Of a stretch of DNA of 64,000 nucleotides, positions 34,232 to 46,438 are shown one piece after another. The notes beneath the pieces were generated by a model. It had not been told where the DNA came from and ran no database searches. It saw nothing but the letters and a program-made list of their open reading frames with translations. Where the stretch lies: NCBI GenBank assembly GCA_964017145.1, contig OZ024844.1, forward strand, positions 2,666,001 to 2,730,000, read 5' to 3'. This DNA comes from Agrocybe praecox. Its lineage: Eukaryota > Basidiomycota > Agaricomycetes > Agaricales > Agrocybaceae. The translations under genes were made by a program, and so were the position numbers. Positions within the stretch are counted from its first letter, which is position 1. The number at the start of each line of letters is the position of its first letter.

Positions 34232-37200
34232 TTATGTCGTCGCAAGGAGAGAAGCGAGGTCTCTTTCGTTAGCAGCTGGCAGCTGTCTCGAACGAGCCTT
34301 CAAACGCACTGTAGAAATTAGACGGTGAGCTGGCGTGCAAAACCTGAAATAGAAGATGACTTACGATTTCTGTCCAAGCTAAGCAGAACAACCTTGATGG
34401 CATTTTTGGATTCGGTCGACGAGATAGCAGGAGCCTTGAGCATGGCAGACCTATCAACCCAATGATCGTCTTGCCAGATAGCTGCCTTCAGGATGAGGTC
34501 GTCCATGTTCTTCTCGGCGTTGTCTCCGTGGAAATCAATCTCTTCGGTCCTAACGTTCAAGCTGGTGAGGTAATTGCCCCTTGAAGTTTGCACTTTCAAG
34601 GAAACGGAATGCGTTCGAACGTGCGTGGAAACATATGAGATGGCTGCTTGAGCTGCGTTGCCGAGCTCTGAATCGTTGGTAGCCAGACCGTCGAGCTCCA
34701 TGATGACTGGGAGGGGTACAACAACTGTCCATTGGTAGCTTTCGATGAGTGAGGTGACCATAGATAACGACGAGAGAAGAATGTTTGTATCGACAATCAA
34801 GACGGTGTATCCAGGAATGATGGGTTGGATGGGTTGCGATTCGGCGGTTCTTCTGGAAGGCCTGGAAGCACGAGATGTCGACGAGCTTACTTGTTTGGTG
34901 GTTTGCAGAATTTCCTTCAAGTACTTTCGTCGAGCCTGAAGAGGTAATGCGTGAGATGAGTATCACAAACGTTAAGTAAGACGAAGGTGAAACAAACCTT
35001 AAGGGCTTTGATCTCCTCCGAGTCATTCTCGTCATCCTCATCACTATCCTCGGATGAAATCTCCGCGTCTTCGTCGACATCCATAGCGTCATCCACCCAT
35101 CGCTTACCCATCCTCCTTCGTTCTTCTTCTTGCCTCTCAGCTTCATCCTCTCGTGTCCATTGTGCGACTTTCTCGGCAAGCTTGCCCTCGACCGCCCATT
35201 CACGAGTCCCATCTTTCCAATCGAAACCATCGACGGTATTCGCGATATTGACCGCACTTCGAGCGATTCGCACCCAACGTTTGACAAGGGAACCGGGTCC
35301 GCTGGAAGAGCTCTTGTTTGGTCCATCCTCGCCGTCGTCATCCTCGATAGTGCCGTCTGTCAATTGTCTGCCTTCAACAGTCTCCAATACGGTGAGCTCT
35401 GCCTTCTGGTCGTCGTCGCTTTTCCAGAAGCCTCGCTCATAAACCTTACGACCGACCCATTCCATTCCACGTAGACACCAATCTTCTGGTAGAGGTGGTG
35501 TGCATCCGCTGGAAAGCATGGCCCAACGTTCGGCACTGCGATGTGCTTGTGGTTTTCCGGGGGCTGGCATCAATCCTTGCGAGATCATGATTTTACGTGG
35601 GATAGTAGTGAAGAATGAAGAGAGAGCGCTCCAAGGAATGCTGCGCTCCATGATCTCGAGAGTGGGCTTGTGTTTGAGGACAGTTGCCAAAAATGTGAGC
35701 ATGACGGCAAGATATGGGTTGAGATTTGACCTAGAGTACTCTGATGCCTTGCGCGTGGGGTACCTTAGGACATGTGAAAGCATGGCGAAGGTGAGTTGCA
35801 TGGCGTATTTGAGAGCTGGAGGTTGTTCGACTTGAACGTCCATGTCGTTGTCGTTCTGTGATTCTGTCTTGGTGAGTAGAGGCGAGGTCTTCATCGCGAC
35901 GTCAGGTTTCTGCTCCTCATCCACATCCATTTTCTCCTCGTCGACTCCCCCGAGGGTGGACGCCGGCGTAGCGCCACTAGCAGCTGCCTTCTTGGACATC
36001 CCACGCATGGCCGCAATGATTTGCGGGCCATTGATTTCCTTGGTCCCAACGCATCCTACTCTGCGAAGTAAGCCACTTGGTCTGCCATACTCAAAGATGG
36101 ATCCGATATTGATAATGGCCATCATGATCCAGTCGCGTTCTTCGGCTCCTTCGATCTCCAGCCTCTCGATTAGGCGCGCCAATGAAGGTCGGAAACCATC
36201 GAGCTGAATGTTTGTAAAAATCATTCCATGGAGAAGAACAAACAAGTCGGAAGCACGCGCGTCAGGTACTGATCGCCGCCCCTGCGCTGGTAAAGTCCAC
36301 ATATTCAATATGGATTCGCGGGACGTTGGAAACGGATGCAGGGTCGTTAAACTATACAATTGCCAATTAGCAACGAGCCCACTTGAAATGAACAAAAACA
36401 AACCTTTTGACGAAGTGGTAAACGGCGCGAAGTTCCTCCGACTCTCCTTCCCTCGACAATAGACCAAGGTGGTGGTGGAGTTTACCTGTTCCTGGTTGCT
36501 CTGCCAGTCCAGTGCCATACCAATCGCGCGCAATGTTTCGCCATCGTTCCTTCTCAGGCTCAACCTCGAGTAGGCGCGCCGCCGCAATACCGATACTGGG
36601 TGATGGACTATCGTCAATTCTAGCAGCAGGTGCGTCGCTAATAGACTTGGGTGAACCAGGGGTTGCTGCTGCGCTCTCGTCCACGCCTGATTGCTTAGCA
36701 GCATCCGTTGCGTCCGAGATGGCCTTGACAGTTAACCCTCCTTGACCGCCCGAGCTACCGCCTACCCACGCGGCCACAGCCATCCTATACCGTGCTAAAT
36801 CGCCAAGAGCTTCCAACCATCCCGACTTGAAGGAGCTCAATGTGGGCTCCTCCAAAAGACCTGTATAGAATGTGTACGCGTAGTAGATGAAATCTTGCAA
36901 ATGCTCCAATGCAAGAGGAGATGTTAGCGAAGCTCTGCGAAGAGACTCCAGCAATTTATGGAAAGCATAAGTCCAGAGTCGAACGATGATGTTGTATTTT
37001 GTGGCGATGTTGCGCAACGAAGCAGGAACGGATGGGGCAAGAGTCATATCCAGGAGGTTGTGCATATTTTCAGCCAGTCTAATAAAGATAAGTCAGGGAT
37101 ACGCAGAATTATCAGAAAGAACATACTGTTTATGATCGACGATCTGTTTTTTCCACCTTTCTCTTTCGAGCTCCTCATTCTCAGCTTCTTTGCCCTTTAG

Positions 37201-37986
37201 CATCACCCTCGTGTTCATACCGTCATCGGCTTCATCCACGGAGTCTTCCTGTTTAATCTTATTTTCTAAATTGGTGATATCTCGGTACAACCTCTTTAAT
37301 TGCACCGAGAAGACATTGTTCCCCGAGTCTTCTGTGCCTTGATTGGGACGTCCTTCAAAAAGAGCTGATGAGGTGGAAGAACCATCTGTGGTAGATGATA
37401 GAGTAAATGCCGATGAGGATATGGAAGCGGCATATGATGATGTCGACGATGCTGAAACATAATCTCCGGAATGTTTTGGTGTTGGTGCAGATCGACCTTG
37501 GCCGGACAATTGGGGACGCGACAATACAGAGAAGCGGACAGGGTCATCTTTGCGATGATCAAAAAGTTGTCGAGCAGCGTTTCCCCTATCGTCCCGGTGG
37601 TTCGCACCGGGTGCTGGTGAGCGTGAAGGGTGAGCATGAGAGCTGCCTGCTTCATCTGACATGGATTCCGGCTCGGTTGTTCGACGCATCGGAATAGGGT
37701 CTGTATTGGGATTGAAAAGCTTTGAGGTTGGTGCTGATTTGTGTGGCTGGGGAGGTCTTGAGGAAGGCGATGATATTTTTAAGCGAGAGAAGTCTTCATG
37801 GTCAGCATCTTGAGTCGGTCTAGAAACGATAACATGGGGCGATGCATGTCTGCGTGGAGAAGTTGGAGAATGTCTGTTTACTGGAGGCAGGACAGCAAGT
37901 TTTGGTGACCGTTCTGTACGAGTGATAGATGATGATAATGGCTTTGGCTGAGGAACTGGTGTGGATGTCTGGACCAATGTCGCCAT
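34232..37986 (-). CDS. SMG6/EST1-like endonuclease (14-3-3-like TPR plus PIN domain)
   Basis: Five exons (37986-37127, 37078-36404, 36351-34998, 34935-34365, 34308-34232) in phase give about 1178 residues. The N-terminal 260 residues are Ser/Pro-rich. The EST1-type helical repeats follow: NMHNLLDMTLAPSVPAS, FIYYAYTFYTGLLEEP, and YHFVKRSLTTLHPFPTSRES across a junction. Acidic stretches then lead to a C-terminal PIN domain. The three catalytic acidic positions appear intact: LIVDTNILL, NMDDLILKAAIW and LSLDRN. In animals SMG6 cuts mRNAs targeted by nonsense-mediated decay near premature stops. The last junction was chosen because it restores LRLKARSRQLPAA. An upstream frame from 38216 (MQVDHYPTSRKGKERD) may be a further 5' exon, but no junction keeps the frame cleanly. 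Confidence 0.85.
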
Positions 37987-38986
37987 TCGCTCTTTCTCTC
38001 TCTCTGGTCTCTCTCTAGGACGAGCAACACTATACGATAATGCGTGAGTGAGAATTATAAAAGAAGGAGAAAATAAACGGACCCTGCTGTGCGTCGTCGC
38101 AGTGCTGTAAGCTTCTCGTCGAGATCTGTTGGTTGTGGTTCGCGGTGGGGGAGATCCCTTTGGGTAGGATCCCTTTCTTTGCCCTTGCGGGAAGTAGGAT
38201 AATGGTCGACCTGCATAGTTGGTGGTTAGAAGAGAAAAGGGAGGGACTGCGAAAAAGAGGAGACGCCGGTGCGCAGTAAACCGCGCAGAGGACTCTCCGC
38301 CAAGAACCTACTTCCCAATTTGGCTCCGCAGCACTGATCGATCAACACGTGATCCTCCTAGTGGCTGCGCATCCAAATTAAACCTCCGTGTTCCCCTCAT
38401 CGCCCGCCGACTCAGCACCACGCTTTCATTCTTCCTCTCAATTCCCTGCTCGCTCGACTCAGCACTGCGTACCCGAACGACATAATCACAAAACGGAGCC
38501 CCCAGTCGATTACGCGTTCGACTCGTCCCGGCTTCGTACGCAGTTATCTACCTCCGTCCATTTCTCCTCTTAATCCCTGTGATAAATAAAATAATGTTAT
38601 ATGATTCTGTCATATTTGCTCGTGATCCCAACAGCAGTCTAGTATGTAAGTACCCGAATAATTGCTGCGGCCACGCTTTCTGTGCCAGCAGTCTCGCTGT
38701 CCCTCTCTCTACCAACCTTTGACATGACGCGAATTCCAATCTGGAATCTGATATAAGTGTCTTTGAAAACAAAGATGCGATTCAAGTTGCTTTGATCATA
38801 TGATTCTGCATACAAAATACCCTTCAAAGTCAAGAATACGGTCTTTTCGGAAAAGCCTATTCAAGACCATTCTTTACCAATTTTGGTATTTACAGACTTA
38901 AAACCGAAACTAAGCGCACAATGTACGTAATCTCTTTTACCGAGCTCCTGAACTGACTGCGCGAGATGACTGAAGTCTGACAGACG
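37987..38986. other. Intergenic region with possible 5' exon of the SMG6-like gene
   Basis: The minus-strand frame at 38216-38083 codes for MQVDHYPTSRKGKERD and a charged sequence, and may be an upstream exon or uORF of the SMG6-like gene. The rest, up to the stop of the alpha-xylosidase at 38987, shows no gene. Confidence 0.35.
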
Positions 38987-41954
38987 TTAGTTACTCCATA
39001 TGTTTGCCAGCTGCAGTTCACCATCGGCTTCAACCGAAATGGCTCCATTGATCCACTGTGCTGTAACTTTTCCTGCCAGAGCTGTGCCTTTTCCGACAGG
39101 AACATCCACCGTAGCTTTAGCGCCATCTTCCAACCCGTATACGCGTACCTCCAGTCCTTGTGTGTAGTCATAATCGGGACGGCCTATACCCTCCGGTCCG
39201 AGAAGGAGAACAGACCCAGGACGGACCCAGACGGGTATTTCATCAATGGGCACACGTTCCTTCAGCCATTTCGGTCCATCAACAGTCCTTTCTGGATGGA
39301 AAAAGGATGTCCATCTACCAGCAGGAAGGTAATATTCTACGTCTTCATTTACTGGCACAAATACGGGTACCACAAGGAGATTCGGGCCTGAGTTTCCACA
39401 AAAAGAGGGTCAAAAAAGTGTACAACAGTCATATAAGATATTTTCTTTACCCAGCATATATTGTCTATCAAGATAGTGCGTTGTCCGATCATCAGGGAAC
39501 TCGAGGAACATGGCTCGCATCATCGGGTAGCCATTCAAATTCGCATGGATAGACTTATTTTCGCGCAGACAAAACCAGTCTCAGCACATCCGCAGCAAAG
39601 CAGCAATTGTAACACGCACCAGATTATATAGATAGGGCATCAATCTATGCTTGGCTCCCACGAATTTGGACATGGTTTTCGCAGCATCTTCTCCATACGT
39701 CCATGGTACCCGATAGGAGGATGACCCGTGAAGACGAGAATGAGATGAAAAGAGACCAAATGCCACCCAGCGCTGGTATATCTCTGGATCCGGATGGCCC
39801 TGCAGTGGTATATGTTAGTATCAGTAACTTCAAATAAATTGAGCCTACCACCAACCACGAACCTCAAACCCACCAATATCGTGGGATGCATACCCGAATC
39901 CTGAAACCGTCAAAGAGAGTGCACCTCTCAACGCCTCCGCCATAGCTTCCCAGGTCGATTCGCAATCGCCACCCCAGTGAACAGGGAAACTGACACAGGA
40001 AGTTTGGCTAATAGTCCTTCTGCAGGATAAATAATTGCTCACCGTTGTCCCCCGACTGTCGCAGAACGAGCAAACACAACAGCCTCCCCTTCACCAAATC
40101 GTTCTTTCAAAAGTCCGAACACCATTTCATTATAGATGACAGAGAACGTATTGTGCATCCTCATAGGATCCGATTTATCATGGAATACAACGGACGCATG
40201 AGGAATACGTTCACCAAAGTCGGTCTAGATAAAAACGACTATAAATTTCTTCTATGGTCCCATTTAATAAAGATTATTTTACCTTGAAAGCGTCGACTCC
40301 AATATCGAGCAAGGCAGACAGCTTGTCGCAATACCATTTCCTCGCGTCTGGATTGGTAACATCGACAATAGCGAGGCCAGGTTGCCACAAGTCCCATCTA
40401 CGGAGAAGGGGCATCAGGAAGTCGACTATACAGTAACCTATAAAAAAAACTTACTGCCATGGCGTTCCATCTTCTCGTTTAATAAAGTAGCCACCCTTGA
40501 CACCTTCTTTAAAGATAGGTGACAACTGGGAAATGTACGGATTAACTGGAAAAATCAAGCATTAGCAAAAGGATGATATAAAGACGAGGAAAGGGTGAAC
40601 CGTACTCCACAAACAAATTTTTACACCGTATTCCTCCTTAATTTTTGCAAGATACGCTTTGGGGTCGGGGAAATTGTCGGGGTCAAACGTGAACGAGCAC
40701 CTACGAGTTATGTTCATACGAGTCAGTACAACAATATAGGATCAGAGATGCATTCACCGTACCATTCGTATTGCTTCATCCAGAAGCAATCCAGATGGAA
40801 TACACGGACGGGACAATTTCTTTCCTTCATGCCTTGCAAAAATCCGGACACCGTGTCGCTGGAGTACGAGGTAAGGAAAGAAGTCGACAGCCAAAGACCA
40901 TAGGACCAGCTTGGTAAGATGCTAAAAGTGATTCTCTATTAACTGGATGCTCAACCCAGATCTATACACCAGGTAAACGTACGCAGGTCGGCCAGTCATG
41001 CGAGTATATCTTTCCAATATCTGGATACAGATAAGAGGCTAAATCGCGAAGGACAAAATATCTAAGGCTCACCTCCAACGGCGTTTCGCCATAAATAATG
41101 AAGTATTCCAAGACGTTGTCCGCAACCGACATCCCAACCCTGCTGACCTTCTCTGAACCAACTTCCACCTCTACTTCTCCTGGATGGTTGATGAATACAC
41201 CATAATTCCTGTTAGTAATATAAAATGGAACGCATTTATATGCTTGTTCGCTGGAGGTTCCTCCATCCTGGTTCCAGATCTTGACGGATTGTCCATTTTT
41301 AACGAATGGTCCGAATTGTTCTCCGAAGCCATATATAAGCTCGCCAGGAGACGTCCTCAGTTCTGCATTGATGTAGCGAACGGTCGGGGGCAGTGGCTTA
41401 GGATCAGGATTGGATGTAGGATCAAGTGCAAGGCATGAACTATTAGAAGCATTATTTATCGTCCACCTCGAAGGAACATCAAAGGAGGCCTGATGTTTGG
41501 GACCCGACTCAGTCAAAATCCTATCCGTAGACTTGAAAGTAATGGTGTATGGATTTTGAGTGATTTCAGCAGTGAGTTTCCCAGATGTCAATGAGAAATT
41601 CTTTTCGTTCTTGGAGAACGTAACATCGGGGATAGCGGCGGCATCCGGGAAAAGGGGAATGTTCGTCAGAGAGTCGCCATGAACGACGTGTTCAATCTTG
41701 ACTCCAACAACGCCTTGTGTGGGTGAATGTACTCGAACACTCAACACAGGTCCTTTGAGATCATTTTGAGTACTAGATATCGAGAAAGTATCTAATTGGT
41801 TCGCACCTCCTAGGGTATCGCCCCGATGTCTGATAGGTCTGGTAGAAACCTGAAGGCTGTACCCATCGGCGTCTTGAACGCTTTGAACGACTTGCAGTCC
41901 ATAGAATGGTTTGACCCCGTTTTTCAATAGCCAGAATCCATCGTTGAACTTCAT
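38987..41954 (-). CDS. GH31 glycosidase, alpha-xylosidase type
   Basis: About ten exons on the minus strand make a protein of roughly 750-780 residues starting MKFNDGFWLLKNGVKPFYGL. A beta-sandwich N-domain (GELIYGFGEQFGPFVKNG) leads into the barrel: HLDCFWMKQYEWCSFTFDPD, then ICLWINPYISQLSP. The nucleophile is in DAFKTDFGERIP. The acid/base Asp is in PVHWGGDCESTWEAM, and SGFGYASHDIGGFEGHPDPE follows. This spacing and the KTDFGE and HWGGDC motifs match bacterial YicI-type alpha-xylosidases more closely than alpha-glucosidases. They would release xylose from xyloglucan oligosaccharides. No signal peptide is seen, so an intracellular enzyme is inferred. The C-terminal domain ends ELQLANIWSN. 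Several introns have plain GT/AG ends; the exact exon count was not fully fixed. Confidence 0.92.
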
Positions 41955-42348
41955 AGCTGTAGCAAGGGATAAACCTTCATAGTTTCCGCCCTTTGAAATT
42001 TATAGGCAGAAGGAGAAAGCTTCTTTTCAAATTAACTCGTGAGTTCGCACCAAGCATGGTCATGTTCAGCAGTACAAATGAGCATTCAGGTGGAAATAAC
42101 GGTCCGCTCATGGGCCGTCATAAGATTTACCGAGGAAACACCGCTGAAATCAGTTGCTTTTTAGCTGGGAACGATGATTGAATTTCTGGAACTAGCATAA
42201 ACGTCCCATTGTACTATACCAGTAAACTTCAGTATGCGTGGCAATTGGAAGCGCCTGGTCCCGGCTGACTGAGTCGCAACATGCTGACAGGGACTAGAGT
42301 TGTTCTTCTTTTCGAACGACGACATCAAATCCGGGAAGGTTTCCTGGT
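41955..42348. other. Short intergenic region upstream of the GH31 gene
   Basis: 394 bp between the GH31 start and the stop of the TPR gene (same strand). It holds a TATA element near the GH31 start. Nothing else was recognised. Confidence 0.5.
41997..42004 (-). promoter_or_regulatory. TATA box of the GH31 gene
   Basis: TATAAATT on the minus strand, 43-50 bp upstream of the chosen ATG at 41954. It supports that start. Confidence 0.4.
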
Positions 42349-43809
42349 TTATGCAACACTCAGCCGTTTTTGCAACTCTCCTCCAATCCCTTTTACTTTG
42401 TTGATATTTGCGGGGTTTTCAGCGAGCCATCCCTGGATAGTTATCTCCCCTATTAGTTTCAGGAAGCGGTTCACCAGCGCAGGGTCATTTTCTAAACCTT
42501 TGCGACGCAACCCCCTGAGAATGCAGTCTTGGGCTTCAGAAATATTGCCTAGTGCTTCATTCGCAGCAGCTTGTCTGAGATAACTGTTATTGCATGTCAG
42601 TATATTCCTTGCTTCTCATTATATAAATAGGTGTGATGCCTTACGCTTTAGCATAACTGGGGTCGACCTTTTCTGCATCTTCTCCATCTTCAAGGGCTTT
42701 CTTCGCATCCATACCTTCGCCTGGTATCAAATATGCGGCCGCTCTATTTGCATAGCAAATAGCACGCATCTTAGCGGCCTTCTCCTCTTCCTGTGTATCG
42801 GGTTTCTGAGATAGAGCATCAACAAGATGGCCAAGGGCGTCGCTGTACGCTTTAAGCGCCGCTTTCCTATCTTTCTTGGCAAATGCCTGGTTTCCTGCTG
42901 CCTTTGACTTTTCAGCAAGTGTCATGCCGATTTTAACACCTTCCTTGTTGAGCTCGTGGATTCCTTCATTCACTCCTTCAGCCTCTTGAGGTGTTTCGAA
43001 CCGCCAATGGAAAGGCGACGGAAGCGAGTCCAAAAACGGTTTAAGTGTTTCTGCATGTGCGATAAATTTGATAGAAACCAATAAAAACCACGGAAGAGAT
43101 GGTTTGCGAGGTATGATAGGATCGGCTATTGCTTGTTGAATCGCTCTAACGTGAGATGATAGTAATTAACAATTGAATTCAAATTCACGAAGGAGTAGAA
43201 GAAATCTCACTCGAGAACCGTATTAGAATCGGGAAGGCCTACACAGTCCTTTGTGACGCGATAAGAATTTTTGTCATCGTAACAATATATCATGAACGCC
43301 GGTTTGACGCCCGTGGAAGTATGGGCTCGTGCAGGATCTACTTCGCATCCATTCTTATCCACAAATCCTAGATGTTCCAGCTGTATAACCCAAAAGGATT
43401 CATGCACGATTGTCCGAGCCAAAGCCTGGTAGTCAAACTTGGCCAGATCGACGACGGGCTTTCCTATCTTGCTTTTTTCAGTCTCAGCCAGGAGTTTTTC
43501 CATCTCATCTGGGTGTTCTTCCATGTACCTGGAAAAAGACGAAGGAGGCGAACATTGAAGTCGCTCTGACAAAAACATTTGAATGGTGGGCTCACTTCAT
43601 GATTTCTAACATATCGGCTTTCCCGGTTGAAGAGTTGCGGGGAATTTTCTTGATTAAATGCTGGGACACTGTTGAGTACACCGTGCTTCAAGACAAATAT
43701 GAGATTTGAAGCTTTGAAGGCTCACCGTCATGAATTCAGGATCCATCCCGCAAAAATCCTCTCTGGTAGTACGTTTCACTCCGCCTCTTGAAGTTGTTTT
43801 GGGTGCCAT
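42349..43809 (-). CDS. Conserved fungal TPR protein, function unknown
   Basis: Six or so exons. The start (MAPKTTSRGGVKRTTREDFC) is the only Met before a conserved-looking segment. The middle reads GKADMLEIMK, YMEEHPDEMEKLLAETEKSK, GKPVVDLAKFDYQALARTIV and HESFWVIQLEHLGFVDKNGC, a domain I recognise only from other fungal hypothetical proteins. The C-terminal part has tetratricopeptide repeats: EKSKAAGNQAFAKKDRKAAL, ICYANRAAAYLIPGEGMDAK and DPSYAKAYLRQAAANEALG. The protein ends LQKRLSVA. A TPR co-chaperone-type role is possible but unproven. Confidence 0.7.
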
Positions 43810-44555
43810 ACTTCCTGCGAAAACAACTTGTTCAAAGGGGCTTCTGTAGGCGGTCTTTGGAACCAGAGGAAATTGATGAGCACGCAGGAAAACACACGAG
43901 AGCAAAATAAGAAATGCCTTTTTGTTTTGAAAGGAGTCCTGAGACCAGTCTGAAATGTTTAAGTTTTGTCTATCCTAGAACCTTTGATGGTGACCGGTAA
44001 CCGGTAAAGATTCAAGAAGGCAAGTTTTTTGCGGGTAGTAGTATTTGAAATAGTGTATTGGAAAATCATTTGTCCATGACTCCATGCAGCGGAGCCAAGC
44101 GTCCAAGTTGCTTTTGATTCTTAATAGTGTCATAGACGCGCTGGATTCCTAACCGCGGTACTTAGTACGACAGTACTGTACGCGGCGAGTGCGCATAACC
44201 GGCCGACCAAAAATGCTGCTTATCAGAAAGGTAGGAATTTAAACGCATAACGCCAGGGGTGGGTACAGGCAGAATTCCGTCAAGTATGAAATGAATCCAC
44301 ACGGCATTGGAGACCTTTGGCAGGGAGTCTTTCGTACCCCTGTCGCCTATGTTCAACGGCGTCTAAGACCGTCTTAGACTGTATACTGTAAGTACCGAGT
44401 ACTACGAGGCTGTATGAGGGCTAGTAGTAAATAGATTTTTAACGCCGCGATCCGTTACCCGTAAACCGGCTGTCCGGTAAGATGACTCGTTTTCTACTTA
44501 CCATGGGCTACTGCATATCTGCTTTTCGTCCTCCACCATACACTAGAGATAGAAA
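43810..44555. other. Divergent intergenic region with small palindromes
   Basis: 746 bp between the TPR gene and the serine dehydratase. No gene. It contains the inverted repeat at 44361-44379, a duplicated ACCGGTA near 43991-44005 and another CCGGTAA near 44474. These may be regulatory or chance. Confidence 0.4.
44361..44379. repeat. Perfect inverted repeat with 8-bp arms
   Basis: GTCTAAGA and TCTTAGAC are separated by CCG. The palindrome lies about 180 bp upstream of the serine dehydratase start. It could be a transcription-factor site. Confidence 0.6.
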
Positions 44556-45901
44556 ATGACCTCCGCAAATCTATGGACTGAGACCCCCCTTATTTATTCA
44601 ACTCGTCTTTCTGAGATAACGGGGGCTTCAGTGTATCTCAAACTCGAGGTTGTTATCAATATTCCAAGCTTATTCTCATCCCTAACACATTTAACCTCAG
44701 AATCTCCACCCATCACTCTCATTTAAATATCGCGGCGTTTCTCACTTCATCAAAAAATTCCTTCAAGAACTAGGCCCTGGCATCCATCTGGTGATCGCCT
44801 CAGGCGGAAACGCCGGCCTCGCAGCGGCATGTGCTGCCAGAGCTCTAAACCTTCGATGCACCGTCTTCATCCCAGACGGTGTGACGAAATCTACTCTAGA
44901 CATCTTGAAACGCGAAAGGGCTGAAGTGATAGTGGGAGGAAGACAATATTCAGAAGCATTGAAAAGTGCCGCAGACATGGTGGCAAATGATCCAAAGGCG
45001 TAAGCTTTAATAGGCGCTCTTCACGCTGAAAAATCGTGTTGAATAGAGAGACATAGCATCATGGTCCCTGCCTATGATAACTCTACAATCTGGGAAGGCC
45101 ACAGCTCAATGGTGCATGAAATTCAAGAGCAACTCAAAGAGGAACCAGATGCTATCTTCTGTAGTGTAGGTGGCGCAGGTTTGTTGGGGGGCATTATAGT
45201 TGGTTGCAAGGATGTTGGATGGGACCACGGTAAAGACCAAATCCTCGAAATCTGGGAAAACAAACTGATCTCTCTTGTATTCAGTTCCTTTGGTAGCGGT
45301 AGAGACCATTGGTTCTGATTGTTTCTACCATTCGATGTCACTCAACGGTGATCGATTCAACAGCAAGGAGAAGTCCCTCCCAACAGGCATAGACCTTGTG
45401 TACAACGAAGACCACGAGGTGTATTTGACACATTTTCAAAGTTTCTCGTCGAAGGCCTCGGGGTCTCTAGGCGCGTCAGAACCGTCGGCAGCGGTGGTAA
45501 AAATGGCTCTGAATAGACAGGGAGGAGTGAAGACTCTGAGTGTGGCGGATGAGCTGAGTATGGAGGCGCTTGCATCGTTTGCCAGTGAGTAATCTTGGTT
45601 GATCTTCCGTAAATGTTCTCTAGACGACAGTCCCGCAGACGACCATAAAATTCTAGTCGAACTTGCGTGTTCTACTACGCTTGTCCCTGCATACCACCGT
45701 GGCTTATTTGAAAAGGTGGTGTCAGCAAGAAAAGAAGAAAAGGAGCGTCCTGTCGTGGTCTTCATAGTTTGTGGCGGGTTCAAGATCGATTTAGAGACTG
45801 TAGCAGAGTATGAGAGAATAACACGTAGCGATCCTAGAGGAACTGGTGAGGGGTGGGAGGTGAAATATGATGATGGAAGCTTGTTAAAATTTAAGAAATA
45901 G
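44556..45901 (+). CDS. L-serine/threonine dehydratase (PLP-dependent)
   Basis: Five exons (44556-44648, 44701-44999, 45051-45229, about 45284-45584, 45624-45901) give 382 residues. The start is MTSANLWTETPLIYSTRLSE. The PLP lysine is in LSFKYRGVSH; the family usually has GSFKxRG, here LSFK. The cofactor phosphate loop is ASGGNAGLAA, and CSVGGAGLLGGI follows. A second glycine-rich turn precedes SKASGSLGASEPSAA, and the protein ends SLLKFKK. It deaminates serine or threonine to the 2-oxo acid plus ammonia, as yeast CHA1 does. The third exon begins after an unusual GAGAG acceptor, required by the frame (AHSIMVPAYDNSTIWEGH). Confidence 0.92.
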
Positions 45902-46068
45902 ACGCATGACGGAAAGAGATAGATTTTAATAAATTAGACCGGGGAATATATGGGTTAGTTGTTTCCATTTGACAGTGTCTTTAAAGGGTTGTGTGAATAC
46001 AAGCTGCTAGGCAAAATATTGGTGCATAAGACCGAAGAAAATTTTGTATGTTGTGCTCACTTGGGCCA

Positions 46069-46438
46069 TTACTGCTCCGAATTTTTGGCTTCTTCCGCTT
46101 CTCTTTGTGCGCGTTTCACCAGCCGTTCTGCCTTGATTCTCGCCAACTCCGCTCTTATTCCAGATTGGTCTGTGGGTATATGCTTCAAGTACATGAGAAT
46201 ATGTGAAAGTAAGAATCAAAACATGAAGGGGTACCTGGACAGTGCGGTCCAAAGCTGGGAACAGTTTGTCGCGGTACTAGTAACGAAGTATTAGCCAAAT
46301 GATAGAGCATTTTAAGTACATGCATACCGGTACGACAGCGGTCCTGTACCACTCTGGATCACCAAAATGAACCAAGGCGGCTATAGGAACGAACAAGTAG
46401 AGGGAAAACTTGAAGATTTCGAGATTTGGACCTCCCAT
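46069..46438 (-). CDS. PET100: Cytochrome c oxidase assembly protein PET100
   Basis: Three exons (46438-46328, 46276-46235, 46182-46069) give 88 residues: MGGPNLEIFKFSLYLFVPIA with a single membrane helix, then FGDPEWYRTAVVPYRDKLFP, then IPTDQSGIRAELARIKAERL. This layout (N-terminal helix, YRDxLFP, basic helical tail) is the PET100 family. The second intron ends in GAAG; the usual CACAG further on would shift the frame. PET100 is an inner-membrane assembly factor for respiratory complex IV. Upstream Met residues in the longer frame lack family support. Confidence 0.9.

Noticed and set aside
34550..35341. 263-codon minus-strand frame overlapping the SMG6-like gene in another frame
   Set aside because: It overlaps exons 3 and 4 and the intron between them. 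The other frame carries the PIN domain and EST1 region, so this is a shadow.
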